A stretch of 64,000 nucleotides of DNA from Flavobacterium panici (GTDB lineage Bacteria; Bacteroidota; Bacteroidia; Flavobacteriales; Flavobacteriaceae), in assembly GCF_903819335.1 (NCBI RefSeq), contig NZ_CAIJDE010000056.1:1-64000 (forward strand), in the 5' to 3' direction. This document shows, piece by piece, positions 18,219 through 26,780 of this stretch (position 1 is its first letter; each line of letters begins with the position of its first letter). The notes below the pieces were generated by a model that saw only the letters and a list, made by a program, of their open reading frames with translations, was not told the DNA's origin and searched no databases. A program made the translations under genes and the position numbers.

Positions 18219-19568
18219 ATGAATTTAAATCAAATACAAAACGTTTATTTTATTGGCATCGGAGGAATCGGAATGAGTGCCTTGGCCCGCTATTTTAAAT
18301 ATATCGGGAAACAAGTTTCAGGTTACGATAAAACACCGTCAATGCTGACAAGTGAATTAATTGAAAGTGGTATTGATATTCATTTTGAAGACAATATTGG
18401 TTTAATTCCGTCTGATTATTATGTAGAAAATACGCTGGTGATTTTTACACCTGCAGTTCCAAAAACACATTCAGAATGGAATTATTTTATCGAAAGAAAT
18501 TACGAAATTAAAAAGCGTGCCGAGGTTTTAGGGATTATCACTAAGGATACTTTTAGTTTCGCAGTTGCCGGAACACACGGTAAAACAACAACGTCAAGTA
18601 TTTTAGGACATATTCTATACGAAAGCGGTGCAGATGTTACAGCATTTGTGGGCGGAATTGTAGAGAATTATAATTCTAATTTAATTGGAACCGGAAAAAC
18701 GGTAACCGTTGTAGAAGCCGACGAATTTGACCGTTCGTTCCTGCATTTACACCCAAATATTGCCTGCGTAACCTCAATGGACGCTGATCATTTGGATATT
18801 TACGGAACAAGTGATGCTATTGAAGCTTCGTTTGTGGAGTTTGCTTCTAAAGTTGAAGATAAAAGCAAATTGTTTATAACCAAAGAATTACCTCTTGACG
18901 GAGTTCAATGTGCTATAAATGAAGATGCTGTATACAAAGCATATAATGTTCGAATTGAAGACGGAAGTTATGTTTTTGATGTGCAGACGCCATTAGAAAT
19001 TATAAAAGACCTTCATTTCGGACTGCCAGGAAAACACAATCTTATGAATGGTTTAATGGCTATTGCGATGGCAAAAACTTATGGTACCCCAACCGATGCC
19101 ATCGCAAAAGCTATTGCCTCGTTTAACGGAATCAGAAGACGTTTTTCATATCAGATTAAATCTGAAAAATTAGTTTATATAGATGATTATGCACATCATC
19201 CAACAGAAATAAATGCTGTTCATCAAGCAGTTAGGGAATTATATCCGGGACGTAAAGTTTTGGCGATTTTCCAGCCGCATTTGTTCAGCAGAACAAGAGA
19301 TTTTGCTGATGGATTTGCCGAAAGCTTATCTCAGTTTGACGAAGTGTTTTTAATGGATATTTATCCGGCACGCGAATTACCGATGGAAGGGATTACATCG
19401 CAATGGCTGTTAGGAAAAATGACCAATTCGAACAAAAAAATTGTTGCAAAAGAAGATTTATTAGTGCAGATTAAAGCCAGTGATGCGCCAATAATTGTAA
19501 CAATAGGAGCTGGTGATATTGGTGAAATGGTACCGTCAATTAAAAAAATGCTGAATGAAAATATTTAA
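18219..19568 (+). CDS. murC: UDP-MurNAc:L-alanine ligase MurC
   Basis: First amino-acid ligase of the peptide stem, joining L-Ala to UDP-MurNAc with ATP. The N-terminal GIGGIGMSALA and the P-loop GTHGKTTTSS are present, with DYAHHPTEI in the C-terminal domain. From the ATG at 18219 it is 449 aa (MNLNQIQNVYFIG); the in-frame ATG at 18198 would add seven residues unlike the family start, so 18219 is preferred. Its 3' end overlaps ftsQ by 14 bases. Confidence 0.94.
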   Translation: MNLNQIQNVYFIGIGGIGMSALARYFKYIGKQVSGYDKTPSMLTSELIESGIDIHFEDNIGLIPSDYYVENTLVIFTPAVPKTHSEWNYFIERNYEIKKRAEVLGIITKDTFSFAVAGTHGKTTTSSILGHILYESGADVTAFVGGIVENYNSNLIGTGKTVTVVEADEFDRSFLHLHPNIACVTSMDADHLDIYGTSDAIEASFVEFASKVEDKSKLFITKELPLDGVQCAINEDAVYKAYNVRIEDGSYVFDVQTPLEIIKDLHFGLPGKHNLMNGLMAIAMAKTYGTPTDAIAKAIASFNGIRRRFSYQIKSEKLVYIDDYAHHPTEINAVHQAVRELYPGRKVLAIFQPHLFSRTRDFADGFAESLSQFDEVFLMDIYPARELPMEGITSQWLLGKMTNSNKKIVAKEDLLVQIKASDAPIIVTIGAGDIGEMVPSIKKMLNENI

Positions 19569-20277
19569 TTGGACAAATATTCGATTAGTACTCATTTTAG
19601 GGCTTGTTCTTTTTTTATATTCTTTCGCACAACACCGAAATGGAGATAGAAAATTGAAAAAATCCATGGTTGTTTTTGTAGGAGAAAATACGCTTTTTGT
19701 AAAACCGGAAATAGTTAATAAATTGTTGATAGAAAATAAAAGGGACGCTTCCAGTATTAGAAAAGATGAAGTAGATTTGAATAAGATAGAAAAAAACCTT
19801 GATACGCAGGACATGATTGAGAAGTCAGATGTTTTTGTAAGTATCGACGGTGTTCTAAAAGCGGTAGTAAAACAGAAGACACCAATAGCGCGAGTTTATG
19901 ATGGTGATCGCTCTTTTTATATTGACTATGAGGGAAATAAAATGCCCTTGTCAGATAATTTTACGGCGCGAGTTCCTCTTGTTTCAGGGGCAATAAATGA
20001 AAAAAATAACGAAGATTTAGCTGCTTTATTTCGCACAATTTACGACGATGCGTTTTTGAAAAAAAACATCATTGCGATACAAATTATGCCTAATGGCAGC
20101 CTAAAAATGTTTAACCGAAACTATGATTACTTCATAGATTTTGGTCGTACAATGAATGTTGATAAAAAATTTAGAAACTATAAAGCGTTTTTTCAAAAAG
20201 CAGTTTTAGATAGTTCGTTATATAAATACAGCAAGATTGACCTTAGGTTTACGGAACAAGTAGTTTGCACAAAATAA
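19555..20277 (+). CDS. ftsQ: cell division protein FtsQ
   Basis: A 240-aa bitopic membrane protein. A short cytoplasmic N-terminus and one helix (about 8-24) are followed by a periplasmic part. No clean POTRA signature can be read, but the order murC-ftsQ-ftsA-ftsZ and the size fit FtsQ, the scaffold that holds FtsB and FtsL. It overlaps murC by 14 bases and lies six bases before ftsA. The Bacteroidota protein is divergent, so identity leans on synteny. Confidence 0.88.
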   Translation: MKIFNWTNIRLVLILGLVLFLYSFAQHRNGDRKLKKSMVVFVGENTLFVKPEIVNKLLIENKRDASSIRKDEVDLNKIEKNLDTQDMIEKSDVFVSIDGVLKAVVKQKTPIARVYDGDRSFYIDYEGNKMPLSDNFTARVPLVSGAINEKNNEDLAALFRTIYDDAFLKKNIIAIQIMPNGSLKMFNRNYDYFIDFGRTMNVDKKFRNYKAFFQKAVLDSSLYKYSKIDLRFTEQVVCTK

Positions 20278-20283
20278 TAGAAA

Positions 20284-21690
20284 ATGGAAAAAGATAACAT
20301 TGCAGTAGGTCTAGATATTGGAACGACAAAAATAGTTGCCATGATAGGCAAGAAGAATGAATATGGCAAACTTGAAATTTTGGGTATTGGAAAATCCAAA
20401 AGTTTAGGTGTTGCGAGAGGTGTAGTAAACAACATTACGCAGACTATTCAATCGATTCAGCAAGCAATACTTGAAGCAGAAAACAATTCAGGTTACAAAA
20501 TAAAAGATGTTGTTGTGGGTATCGCCGGACAGCACATCAGAAGTATTCAGCATACAGATTACATCAGTCGTAACAATCCGGAAGAAGTAATTGGCGAAAA
20601 AGATATTCAGCTTTTAATCGATCAGGTAAATAAACTGGCGATGTTACCGGGAGAAGAAATTATTCACGTTCTGCCGCAGGAATTTAAAATCGACGGACAG
20701 TCTGAAATAAAAGAGCCAATAGGGATGTACGGCGGAAGATTAGAATCTAGTTTTCACGTTGTAGTAGGGCAGGCTTCTTCAATCAGAAATGTTGGAAGAT
20801 GTATTCAGAGTTCAGGAATCGAATTATCAGGATTGACATTAGAACCATTAGCTTCGGCAGATGCAGTTTTAAGTCAGGAAGAAAAAGAAGCTGGAGTTGC
20901 GCTTATCGATATTGGTGGCGGAACTACAGATTTAGCCATTTTTAAAGACGGAATTATTCGTCATACCGCTGTAATTCCTTTTGGAGGAAATGTAATTACA
21001 GATGATATTAAAGAAGGCTGTTCGATTATTGAAAAACAAGCAGAGCTTTTAAAAATAAAATTCGGATCAGCTTGGCCGGGAGAAAATAAAGACAACGAAA
21101 TTGTTTCTATTCCTGGTTTAAGAGGCAGAGAGCCAAAAGAGATTTCGCTTAAAAACTTATCTAAAATTATTCACGCCCGTGTAGTGGAAATTGTAGAGCA
21201 GGTTTTTGCAGAAATCAAAGCTTACGGACACGAAGATCCCCGCAAAAAATTAATTGCAGGAATTGTTCTTACAGGTGGTGGAGCTCAGTTAAAACATATT
21301 AAACAATTAGTAGAGTATATTACTGGGATGGATACCAGAATAGGATATCCAAACGAGCATTTAGCAGGGAACTCAAGTGAAGAAATTTCTAGTCCGTTAT
21401 TTGCAACCGCAGTTGGATTAGTAATGAACAGCATCGAGAACAGCACGCAAAGCGCGATTAGAATGGAAGTAGTAAATGAACAGCCAAAAGTTGTTTATAG
21501 AAACGTTCCTCCGCCGGTGCAGCGATACGAAGTTGAAGAAAACTACGTTGAACAAGTAGAAACTTTTGAAGAGCCAAGAGAAGTGAAAACGACAAAGGTT
21601 GCAGCAGAATCTACAGAGACAAAAATAAGAAGATCATTTTTTGATAGATATGTCGATAAAATCAAAGATTTTTTAGACAACGCTGAGTAA
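20284..21690 (+). CDS. ftsA: cell division protein FtsA
   Basis: Actin-like ATPase that anchors FtsZ filaments to the membrane. The phosphate-1 motif VGLDIGTTKIV begins at residue 8, the phosphate-2 motif LIDIGGGTTDLAIF is near 202-215 and the adenosine motif IVLTGGGAQLKH is near 325. Length 468 aa. The extreme C-terminus (SFFDRYVDKIKDFLDN) can form the amphipathic membrane-targeting helix, preceded by a charged linker. Six bases follow ftsQ; ftsZ is 92 bp downstream. Confidence 0.96.
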   Translation: MEKDNIAVGLDIGTTKIVAMIGKKNEYGKLEILGIGKSKSLGVARGVVNNITQTIQSIQQAILEAENNSGYKIKDVVVGIAGQHIRSIQHTDYISRNNPEEVIGEKDIQLLIDQVNKLAMLPGEEIIHVLPQEFKIDGQSEIKEPIGMYGGRLESSFHVVVGQASSIRNVGRCIQSSGIELSGLTLEPLASADAVLSQEEKEAGVALIDIGGGTTDLAIFKDGIIRHTAVIPFGGNVITDDIKEGCSIIEKQAELLKIKFGSAWPGENKDNEIVSIPGLRGREPKEISLKNLSKIIHARVVEIVEQVFAEIKAYGHEDPRKKLIAGIVLTGGGAQLKHIKQLVEYITGMDTRIGYPNEHLAGNSSEEISSPLFATAVGLVMNSIENSTQSAIRMEVVNEQPKVVYRNVPPPVQRYEVEENYVEQVETFEEPREVKTTKVAAESTETKIRRSFFDRYVDKIKDFLDNAE

Positions 21691-21782
21691 ATATAAGCCG
21701 AATAATAAGAGAAAAGGATTACTTTTTGCCCCAAGTCAAGAAGTAAAAAATGTACTAAATAAGAATTTCAAAAACCAAAAAG

Positions 21783-23765
21783 ATGATGAGCAACTCAGAA
21801 TTTGGAAGTATTTCATTTGATTTACCGAAAAATCAATCAAATGTAATCAAAGTAATAGGTGTAGGTGGAGGTGGTAGTAACGCGATTAACCACATGTTTA
21901 AGCAAGGCATTAAAGGTGTAGATTTTATCGTTTGTAATACCGATTCACAAGCATTGCAAAATAGTTCAGTACCTAACAAAATTCAGTTAGGTATGAATTT
22001 AACAGAAGGTTTAGGAGCAGGAGCAAATCCTGATGTAGGACAACAGTCTGCTATTGAAAGTATCGCCGACATTGAAAAAATGTTAGACCGTGGTACTAAA
22101 ATGGTATTTATTACTGCAGGTATGGGTGGAGGAACCGGAACAGGTGCCGCTCCCGTAATTGCACAATTAGCAAAAGAAAGAGAGATCCTTACAGTAGGTA
22201 TCGTGACAATTCCGTTTCAGTTTGAAGGGAAAGTACGTCAGGAGCAAGCTTTATTGGGTATTGAAAAATTACGTAAACAAGTTGACTCTTTAATTGTAAT
22301 CAACAATAATAAATTAAGAGAAGTTTACGGAAATCTTGGTTTCAAAGCAGGATTCTCAAAAGCGGATGAAGTTTTAGCAACAGCCTCTAGAGGTATTGCT
22401 GAAGTAATTACGCACCACTATACTCAAAATATCGATTTACGCGATGCTAAAACAGTTTTGGCAAACAGCGGAACGGCTATTATGGGATCTGCTGTGGCAG
22501 AAGGAGAAAACAGAGCAAAAGATGCGATTGTATCTGCATTAGATTCTCCATTATTAAATGACAATAAAATTACAGGAGCCAAAAACGTATTGTTGCTTAT
22601 CGTTTCTGGATCTAACGAAATAACGCTTGACGAAATCGGAGAAATCAACGATCACATCCAAGCAGAAGCAGGTTACAACGCAAATATTATCATGGGAGTT
22701 GGTGAAGACGAAACTCTTGGTGAAGCTATTGCTGTAACCATTATTGCTACTGGTTTTGATGTTGAACAACAAAACGAAATCGTTAATACGGAGCCTAAAA
22801 AGATTATTCATACGTTAGAAGATGAGCAGAGAAGTGTTCATAATTTAACGAACAGACCACTTACTTCTTTTGATTTAAATGCAGAAACACCAATTGCAAA
22901 AACAGAAGACAAAGTAGTTTTTGATTTAATGGAAGATACGGTTGCTCCCGTAATTCAAACTCCAGTTGCGCCGGTAACAACGCCAACAATTAATCAGGAA
23001 GAATTGGTAGTGATGTCTGAGTTTATTAAAAACCTTGACGTAACTTTTGAAATCGTTTCGCCAATTACAGATATTGATTTTAAAATTTCAACTCCGGCAG
23101 CAGTCGTTCAGGAAGTAAAACCTGTACAACAGCAAAGAACTTTTGAAAGAGAAGAACAAACGACTTTTTCATTTGATTTACCACTTTTCAAGTCTGAGCC
23201 AGAAGTGAGAAGAGAGCCAGCTGCAGAGCAGGAAAATAAAATCATGTTTGAGTTAACAAACGAAACTCGTAATATTAAAGTAAACGATCCAGTTTCATTT
23301 GTTCCTGTAACAGAACTTTCTGATAACGGAATTATCAAATATTCGTTAGAAGAATATATGGAAGTTGAAAACGAATTAACAGCTTCTAAACCAGTTGAAA
23401 AAGTAATCGAAGATACAGTTCCTGAGGAATTGAACATTACTTTAAAACCAAGAGTTGATTTTGCAAGTCAGCCTGATTTTACAACAACTTCAGAAGTTTC
23501 TCCAATGGAATTAACAATTGAGGAAACACTTCGTTTAAGAGCTGAAGAAAGAAGAAAGAAACTAAAAGAATTTAATTATAAATTCCACAATAACGTTTCA
23601 AGAATCGATGAGTTGGAAAAAGAGCCGGCTTACAAAAGATTAGGAATCGATTTATCGAATTCTCAATCAAACAATACAAATTCAAGAATTTCGGTTGGAA
23701 CAGATAGTAACAACGATTTGCAATTGCGTTCAAACAATTCATTTTTGCACGACAACGTAGATTAA
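21783..23765 (+). CDS. ftsZ: cell division protein FtsZ
   Basis: Tubulin-like GTPase that forms the Z ring. The GTP signature GGGTGTG is at 115-121, and the globular domain ends near 325. A very long acidic and Pro/Thr-rich C-terminal region of about 330 residues follows. A basic/helical block (RAEERRKKLKEFNYKF) and a conserved-looking peptide (ELEKEPAYKRLGIDL) near 610-635 lie before a final Asn/Ser-rich tail. At 660 aa it is much longer than the 383 aa of E. coli, as is usual in this class. Start at 21783 or the adjacent ATG at 21786. Confidence 0.96.
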   Translation: MMSNSEFGSISFDLPKNQSNVIKVIGVGGGGSNAINHMFKQGIKGVDFIVCNTDSQALQNSSVPNKIQLGMNLTEGLGAGANPDVGQQSAIESIADIEKMLDRGTKMVFITAGMGGGTGTGAAPVIAQLAKEREILTVGIVTIPFQFEGKVRQEQALLGIEKLRKQVDSLIVINNNKLREVYGNLGFKAGFSKADEVLATASRGIAEVITHHYTQNIDLRDAKTVLANSGTAIMGSAVAEGENRAKDAIVSALDSPLLNDNKITGAKNVLLLIVSGSNEITLDEIGEINDHIQAEAGYNANIIMGVGEDETLGEAIAVTIIATGFDVEQQNEIVNTEPKKIIHTLEDEQRSVHNLTNRPLTSFDLNAETPIAKTEDKVVFDLMEDTVAPVIQTPVAPVTTPTINQEELVVMSEFIKNLDVTFEIVSPITDIDFKISTPAAVVQEVKPVQQQRTFEREEQTTFSFDLPLFKSEPEVRREPAAEQENKIMFELTNETRNIKVNDPVSFVPVTELSDNGIIKYSLEEYMEVENELTASKPVEKVIEDTVPEELNITLKPRVDFASQPDFTTTSEVSPMELTIEETLRLRAEERRKKLKEFNYKFHNNVSRIDELEKEPAYKRLGIDLSNSQSNNTNSRISVGTDSNNDLQLRSNNSFLHDNVD

Positions 23766-23788
23766 TTTTACAATCATAATATTAGGAT

Positions 23789-23828
23789 AGCCCGAAAATT
23801 GGATTTAATTTTCGGGTTATTTTTTTTA
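23789..23828 (+). terminator. ftsZ terminator
   Basis: CCCGAAAATT (23791-23800) pairs perfectly with AATTTTCGGG (23807-23816) around a six-base loop, followed by a run of T. It marks the 3' end of the dcw cluster. TATCTTCG at 23827-23834 could serve as a -7 element for the next gene, with one mismatch. Confidence 0.85.
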
Positions 23829-23886
23829 TCTTCGCACAGAATTTAGAAATTTGACTTCTTTACCTGACTTTTAAAGTTAATTTTGT

Positions 23887-23912
23887 TGTCAGTTCGAGCG
23901 AAGTCGAGAACA
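23887..23912. repeat. GAGCGAAGTCGA intergenic repeat
   Basis: A short palindromic sequence (GTTCGAGCGAAGTCGAGAAC at its core) between ftsZ and the YqeY-like gene. A longer inverted pair with the same GAGCGAAGTCGA core is at 45274-45341. Such repeats are common between genes in Bacteroidota; function unknown. Confidence 0.6.
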
Positions 23913-23969
23913 CTTTCAATACAGATATCAATTTATAAGCACTAGCTTATTCAAATAAAAAAATAAAAG

Positions 23970-24419
23970 ATGAGTTTACAAACACAAATCATGGAAGAGA
24001 TTAAAACTGCCATGAAAGCAAAAGATACAGTAGCATTAGAATCTTTAAGAGCAATTAAATCTGAATTATTATTAGCTTCAACAGCTTCTGGATCTAAAGA
24101 AGAATTATCAGAAGATGAAGAAATTAAATTACTTCAAAGATTAGTTAAAACTCGTAAAGAAAGTGCAAGAATCTTTACAGAACAGAACCGTCCTGATTTA
24201 GCTGAACCAGAATTGGCTCAGGTTGCGGTAATCGAGAAGTTTTTACCAGCACAGTTAAGTGAAGAAGAGGTAGAAGCTGTAGTTGCAAAAATTATCGCTG
24301 AAACCGGAGCTTCAGGAATTGCTTCAATGGGTAAAGTTATGGGATTAGCTTCTGCTCAATTAGGCGGAACTGCTGAAGGAAAAACAATTTCTACAATTGT
24401 GAAAAAATTACTTTCTTAG
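23970..24419 (+). CDS. GatB/YqeY domain protein
   Basis: A 149-aa soluble protein of the YqeY family, related to the C-terminal tail domain of GatB (tRNA-dependent amidotransferase subunit B). Typical segments are KAKDTVALESLRAIKSE, EKFLPAQLSEEEVEA and GKVMGLASAQLGG. The family is thought to bind tRNA or assist amidation, but no reaction has been proved for the stand-alone form. It has its own transcript after the ftsZ terminator. A tRNA gene follows 80 bp downstream. Confidence 0.9.
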   Translation: MSLQTQIMEEIKTAMKAKDTVALESLRAIKSELLLASTASGSKEELSEDEEIKLLQRLVKTRKESARIFTEQNRPDLAEPELAQVAVIEKFLPAQLSEEEVEAVVAKIIAETGASGIASMGKVMGLASAQLGGTAEGKTISTIVKKLLS

Positions 24420-24420
24420 T

Positions 24421-24488
24421 AAATTCCAATATTTAAATTCCAAATTCCAATTTTACGATTGGAATTTGGGATTTAAAAAAAATTGAAT
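24421..24488. repeat. AAATTCCAA intergenic inverted repeat, copy 3
   Basis: AAATTCCAAATTCCAA faces TTGGAATTTGGGATTT across a short TTTACGA loop region. It starts just after the stop of the YqeY-like gene and ends 12 bases before the tRNA. Same family as copies at 5.3 and 12.4 kb. Confidence 0.72.
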
Positions 24489-24499
24489 TTTAAATATTT

Positions 24500-24573
24500 G
24501 ACCGCGTAGTTCAACTGGATAGAATATCAGATTTCGGCTCTGAGGGTTGGGGGTTCGAACCCCTCCGCGGTCA
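24500..24573 (+). tRNA. tRNA-Arg (anticodon TCG)
   Basis: A 74-nt cloverleaf. The acceptor stem is GACCGCG/CGCGGTC with discriminator A. The anticodon stem TCAGA/TCTGA encloses the loop TTTCGGC, giving anticodon TCG, which reads CGA and related Arg codons. The T arm GGGGG-TTCGAAC-CCCTC contains the invariant TTCGA and one G-T pair. CCA is not encoded. A strong terminator follows at once. Confidence 0.93.
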
Positions 24574-24575
24574 CT

Positions 24576-24622
24576 AAAAAAGGAAAGCCTGCAAAATATT
24601 ATTTTGCAGGCTTTCCTTTTTT
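24576..24622 (+). terminator. tRNA terminator
   Basis: A very long perfect stem: AAAAAAGGAAAGCCTGCAAAAT (22 bp) pairs with 24601-24622 around a three-base loop, ending in T6. The remaining 150 bp to the next gene show nothing clear. Confidence 0.88.
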
Positions 24623-24779
24623 ATAGTTCGAAATCCATTATGCGTCTTTAATTTTAAACCTAAATTTATATTCTTAGTAGAGTAAAACAATTACTTTGTT
24701 TCTATTTTTCGTTTGTATATTGATTTCTAAAATAATTAATTAAATTACAGTACTTTAATAGCACAAATCAAACTTAATT

Positions 24780-25436
24780 ATGATTAAAATTAAAACCATT
24801 CTGTTTTTATTATTTATTTCAAATTCTATATTAGCTCAAACTAATTTTTTTAAAATGCCTGATGGTACAATCCTGGATGAAAAAACTTTCAACAGGAAAA
24901 AAAATGATATGATTGAAACAGGAAATATAAATGTTGGAGTAGAAGCAGTTATTATAAGAAATGATTCAATCATAAAAGAGGTTAAATTAGATTATTTAAA
25001 TCCATTTACAAAACATAAAAAGAAAATTGGTACTGCATTCGAAATTCAAAAATTCAAAAATAAGGAAGGCAAAAATTATGATGAAAATTATCTAAAAGGT
25101 AAAGCATCATTAATTAATTTTTGGTCCATAAATTGCGAACCTTGTATTAAAGAATTCCCTGATTTGAATAGAATTAAGCAACAGTTTAATAATTCAGTAA
25201 ATTTTGTGGCTATTACAGTTGATAGTTCTGTAGATGTCGAGAATTTTCTCAAAAAACATAAATTTGATTATGACCAGATTACAGATTCATTATTTCCACT
25301 TCTTAATGAATTAAAAATAAACGCTTTACCAATGACTATTATATTAGATAAAAATGGTATCATTTTAAATGTCTATGGAGGGTTAATTACAGACAACGAA
25401 AATGAAGTTATTGAAACATTGAAAAACTCATTGTAA
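24780..25436 (+). CDS. exported TlpA-like thiol-disulfide oxidoreductase
   Basis: A 218-aa exported protein. A signal peptide (about 1-19, cleavage before QTNFF) is followed by a short N-terminal region and a thioredoxin fold with the redox motif CEPC (119-122) and a cis-Pro loop (NALPMTIIL, near 189). The ending resembles TlpA/ResA reductases that act on periplasmic thiols, and the redox centre is intact. It stands alone after the tRNA terminator, so the partner is unknown. Confidence 0.8.
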   Translation: MIKIKTILFLLFISNSILAQTNFFKMPDGTILDEKTFNRKKNDMIETGNINVGVEAVIIRNDSIIKEVKLDYLNPFTKHKKKIGTAFEIQKFKNKEGKNYDENYLKGKASLINFWSINCEPCIKEFPDLNRIKQQFNNSVNFVAITVDSSVDVENFLKKHKFDYDQITDSLFPLLNELKINALPMTIILDKNGIILNVYGGLITDNENEVIETLKNSL

Positions 25437-25476
25437 TACAACTATTTTAGTCATAAATAAAAACAATAATAATAGT

Positions 25477-25677
25477 ATGATGACACTAATTGCAATATTT
25501 TTTCCGTCCCTTTCTTTTTTATTGAGAGGTAAAATTTTCACTGCCATTATCTGTTTAATTCTGCAGATAACTTTGATTGGCTGGATTCCCGCTGCGATTT
25601 GGGCTGTGATTTCTTTACAAAATTCAAGAGCAGATAAACGTAATGAGAAATTGATAAAAGCGACGAGAGCCAGGTAA
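25477..25677 (+). CDS. YqaE/Pmp3-family small membrane protein
   Basis: A 66-aa protein with two membrane helices (about 3-15 and 19-45), ending in a basic tail. The pattern of a first helix with FFPSLSF and a second with GWIPAAIWAV fits the UPF0057 (Pmp3/YqaE) family, linked in other organisms to membrane potential and salt stress. Adjacent ATG codons at 25477 and 25480 are both possible starts. Short gene 40 bp after the oxidoreductase. Confidence 0.8.
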   Translation: MMTLIAIFFPSLSFLLRGKIFTAIICLILQITLIGWIPAAIWAVISLQNSRADKRNEKLIKATRAR

Positions 25678-25736
25678 ACAAACTTTTACTTTCAAAGTTT
25701 TTCTTTTGAACGGAACGTGAAAATCTTAAAGTTTAG

Positions 25737-25934
25737 TTATTTTTCAGATCGTCTTTTTCTAAAGGCTTTAATCAAAACAATAATTGAAAACACAAAAACA
25801 ATACTATAAACAATAGCCAGCGCCGGTTTTTCAAATTTTAGCGTTTCAAAATCAAATTGCTTATACAGCGCTGCACCTAAAATGATGGCTACAATACTAA
25901 AAGTAAATACTGGTACATTGTTTTTGTTCTCCAT
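25737..25934 (-). CDS. small two-helix membrane protein, unknown
   Basis: A 65-aa protein with membrane segments at about 9-25 and 38-56 and a very basic C-terminus (FRKRRSEK). No family is recognised. It lies 31 bp downstream of the DHFR-like gene on the same strand and may be co-transcribed. Coding status rests on an ATG start, good hydrophobic pattern and the tight spacing. Confidence 0.55.
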   Translation of the reverse strand: MENKNNVPVFTFSIVAIILGAALYKQFDFETLKFEKPALAIVYSIVFVFSIIVLIKAFRKRRSEK

Positions 25935-25965
25935 GTTTTTGATGTTTTGGTTTATAAAAAGTTAA

Positions 25966-26568
25966 TTATTTAATAGTTTTTCCGGCATTTCCTGTTTTCA
26001 CTTCTCCGGCACGTTTATAACTGGCTAAAATAACTCCGGTCGTAGTAACGGTACTTTCTGTTAAAGTAAATCCTGATGGATGCGCAGTATTGTCAAACAG
26101 CTTTTTTCCTTTGCCAAGCAGAAGCGGATGAATCTTTAACTTAAGTTCATCTACCAAATCATTCTTTAAAAGTAAATGAATAAGCTCACTGCTTCCCCAA
26201 ACCTGAATGTCCAATCCTTCTGAAGCTTTGAGTTTCTTGATATCGGCCAGACTTTTGATGAAATTAGAATTTTTCCAATCTGATTTTTTTCTGGTTTTAG
26301 AAAAAACGTATTTATTACCTTCATTAATTCCCGGCCAAAATTCTGTGTTTTTAGGCCAGTACTCTTCCCAGATTTCAAAAGTCTTTCTGCCTAAAAGATA
26401 ATCGGCAGGTTTTATTTCATTAGCCACAGCTTTACTATACACTTCGTCACCAAATGGTGCTGTCCAGCCGCCAAATTTAAATCCGTTTGATTTATCTTCT
26501 TTTGGTCCGCCCGGAGCCTGCATAACCCCATCTAGCGAAATCATTGACAAAACAATTATTTTTCTCAT
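25966..26568 (-). CDS. dihydrofolate reductase-like protein (RibD C-terminal family)
   Basis: A 200-aa cytoplasmic protein of the RibD-C/DHFR-like fold (yyaP/yhjB group). The start MRKIIVLSMISLDGVMQAPG is the family N-terminus, so ATG 26568 is chosen over an in-frame upstream ATG at 26604. ADYLLGRKTFEIW and DIQVWGSSELIHLL match the nucleotide-binding segments. Members probably reduce a small molecule with NAD(P)H; the substrate is unknown. Divergent from the LytTR regulator gene. Confidence 0.82.
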   Translation of the reverse strand: MRKIIVLSMISLDGVMQAPGGPKEDKSNGFKFGGWTAPFGDEVYSKAVANEIKPADYLLGRKTFEIWEEYWPKNTEFWPGINEGNKYVFSKTRKKSDWKNSNFIKSLADIKKLKASEGLDIQVWGSSELIHLLLKNDLVDELKLKIHPLLLGKGKKLFDNTAHPSGFTLTESTVTTTGVILASYKRAGEVKTGNAGKTIK

Positions 26569-26780
26569 AATATATTGATTTTGTGGATATACAAATTTAA
26601 TCAACTACACAGAAATATTGATAAACTAAGAAAAATAATCGTAAAAAGCTTTTCGATTTTGTCTTTATTAAAGTTATTAGAAGTAAATCATCTTAAGTTT
26701 GAATAATCAGAAACCAATATTCAATCCAGCTTCCTGAAGATTTTTCGTATTTTTAATGCCAGACAAAAACAGCTTTAACA

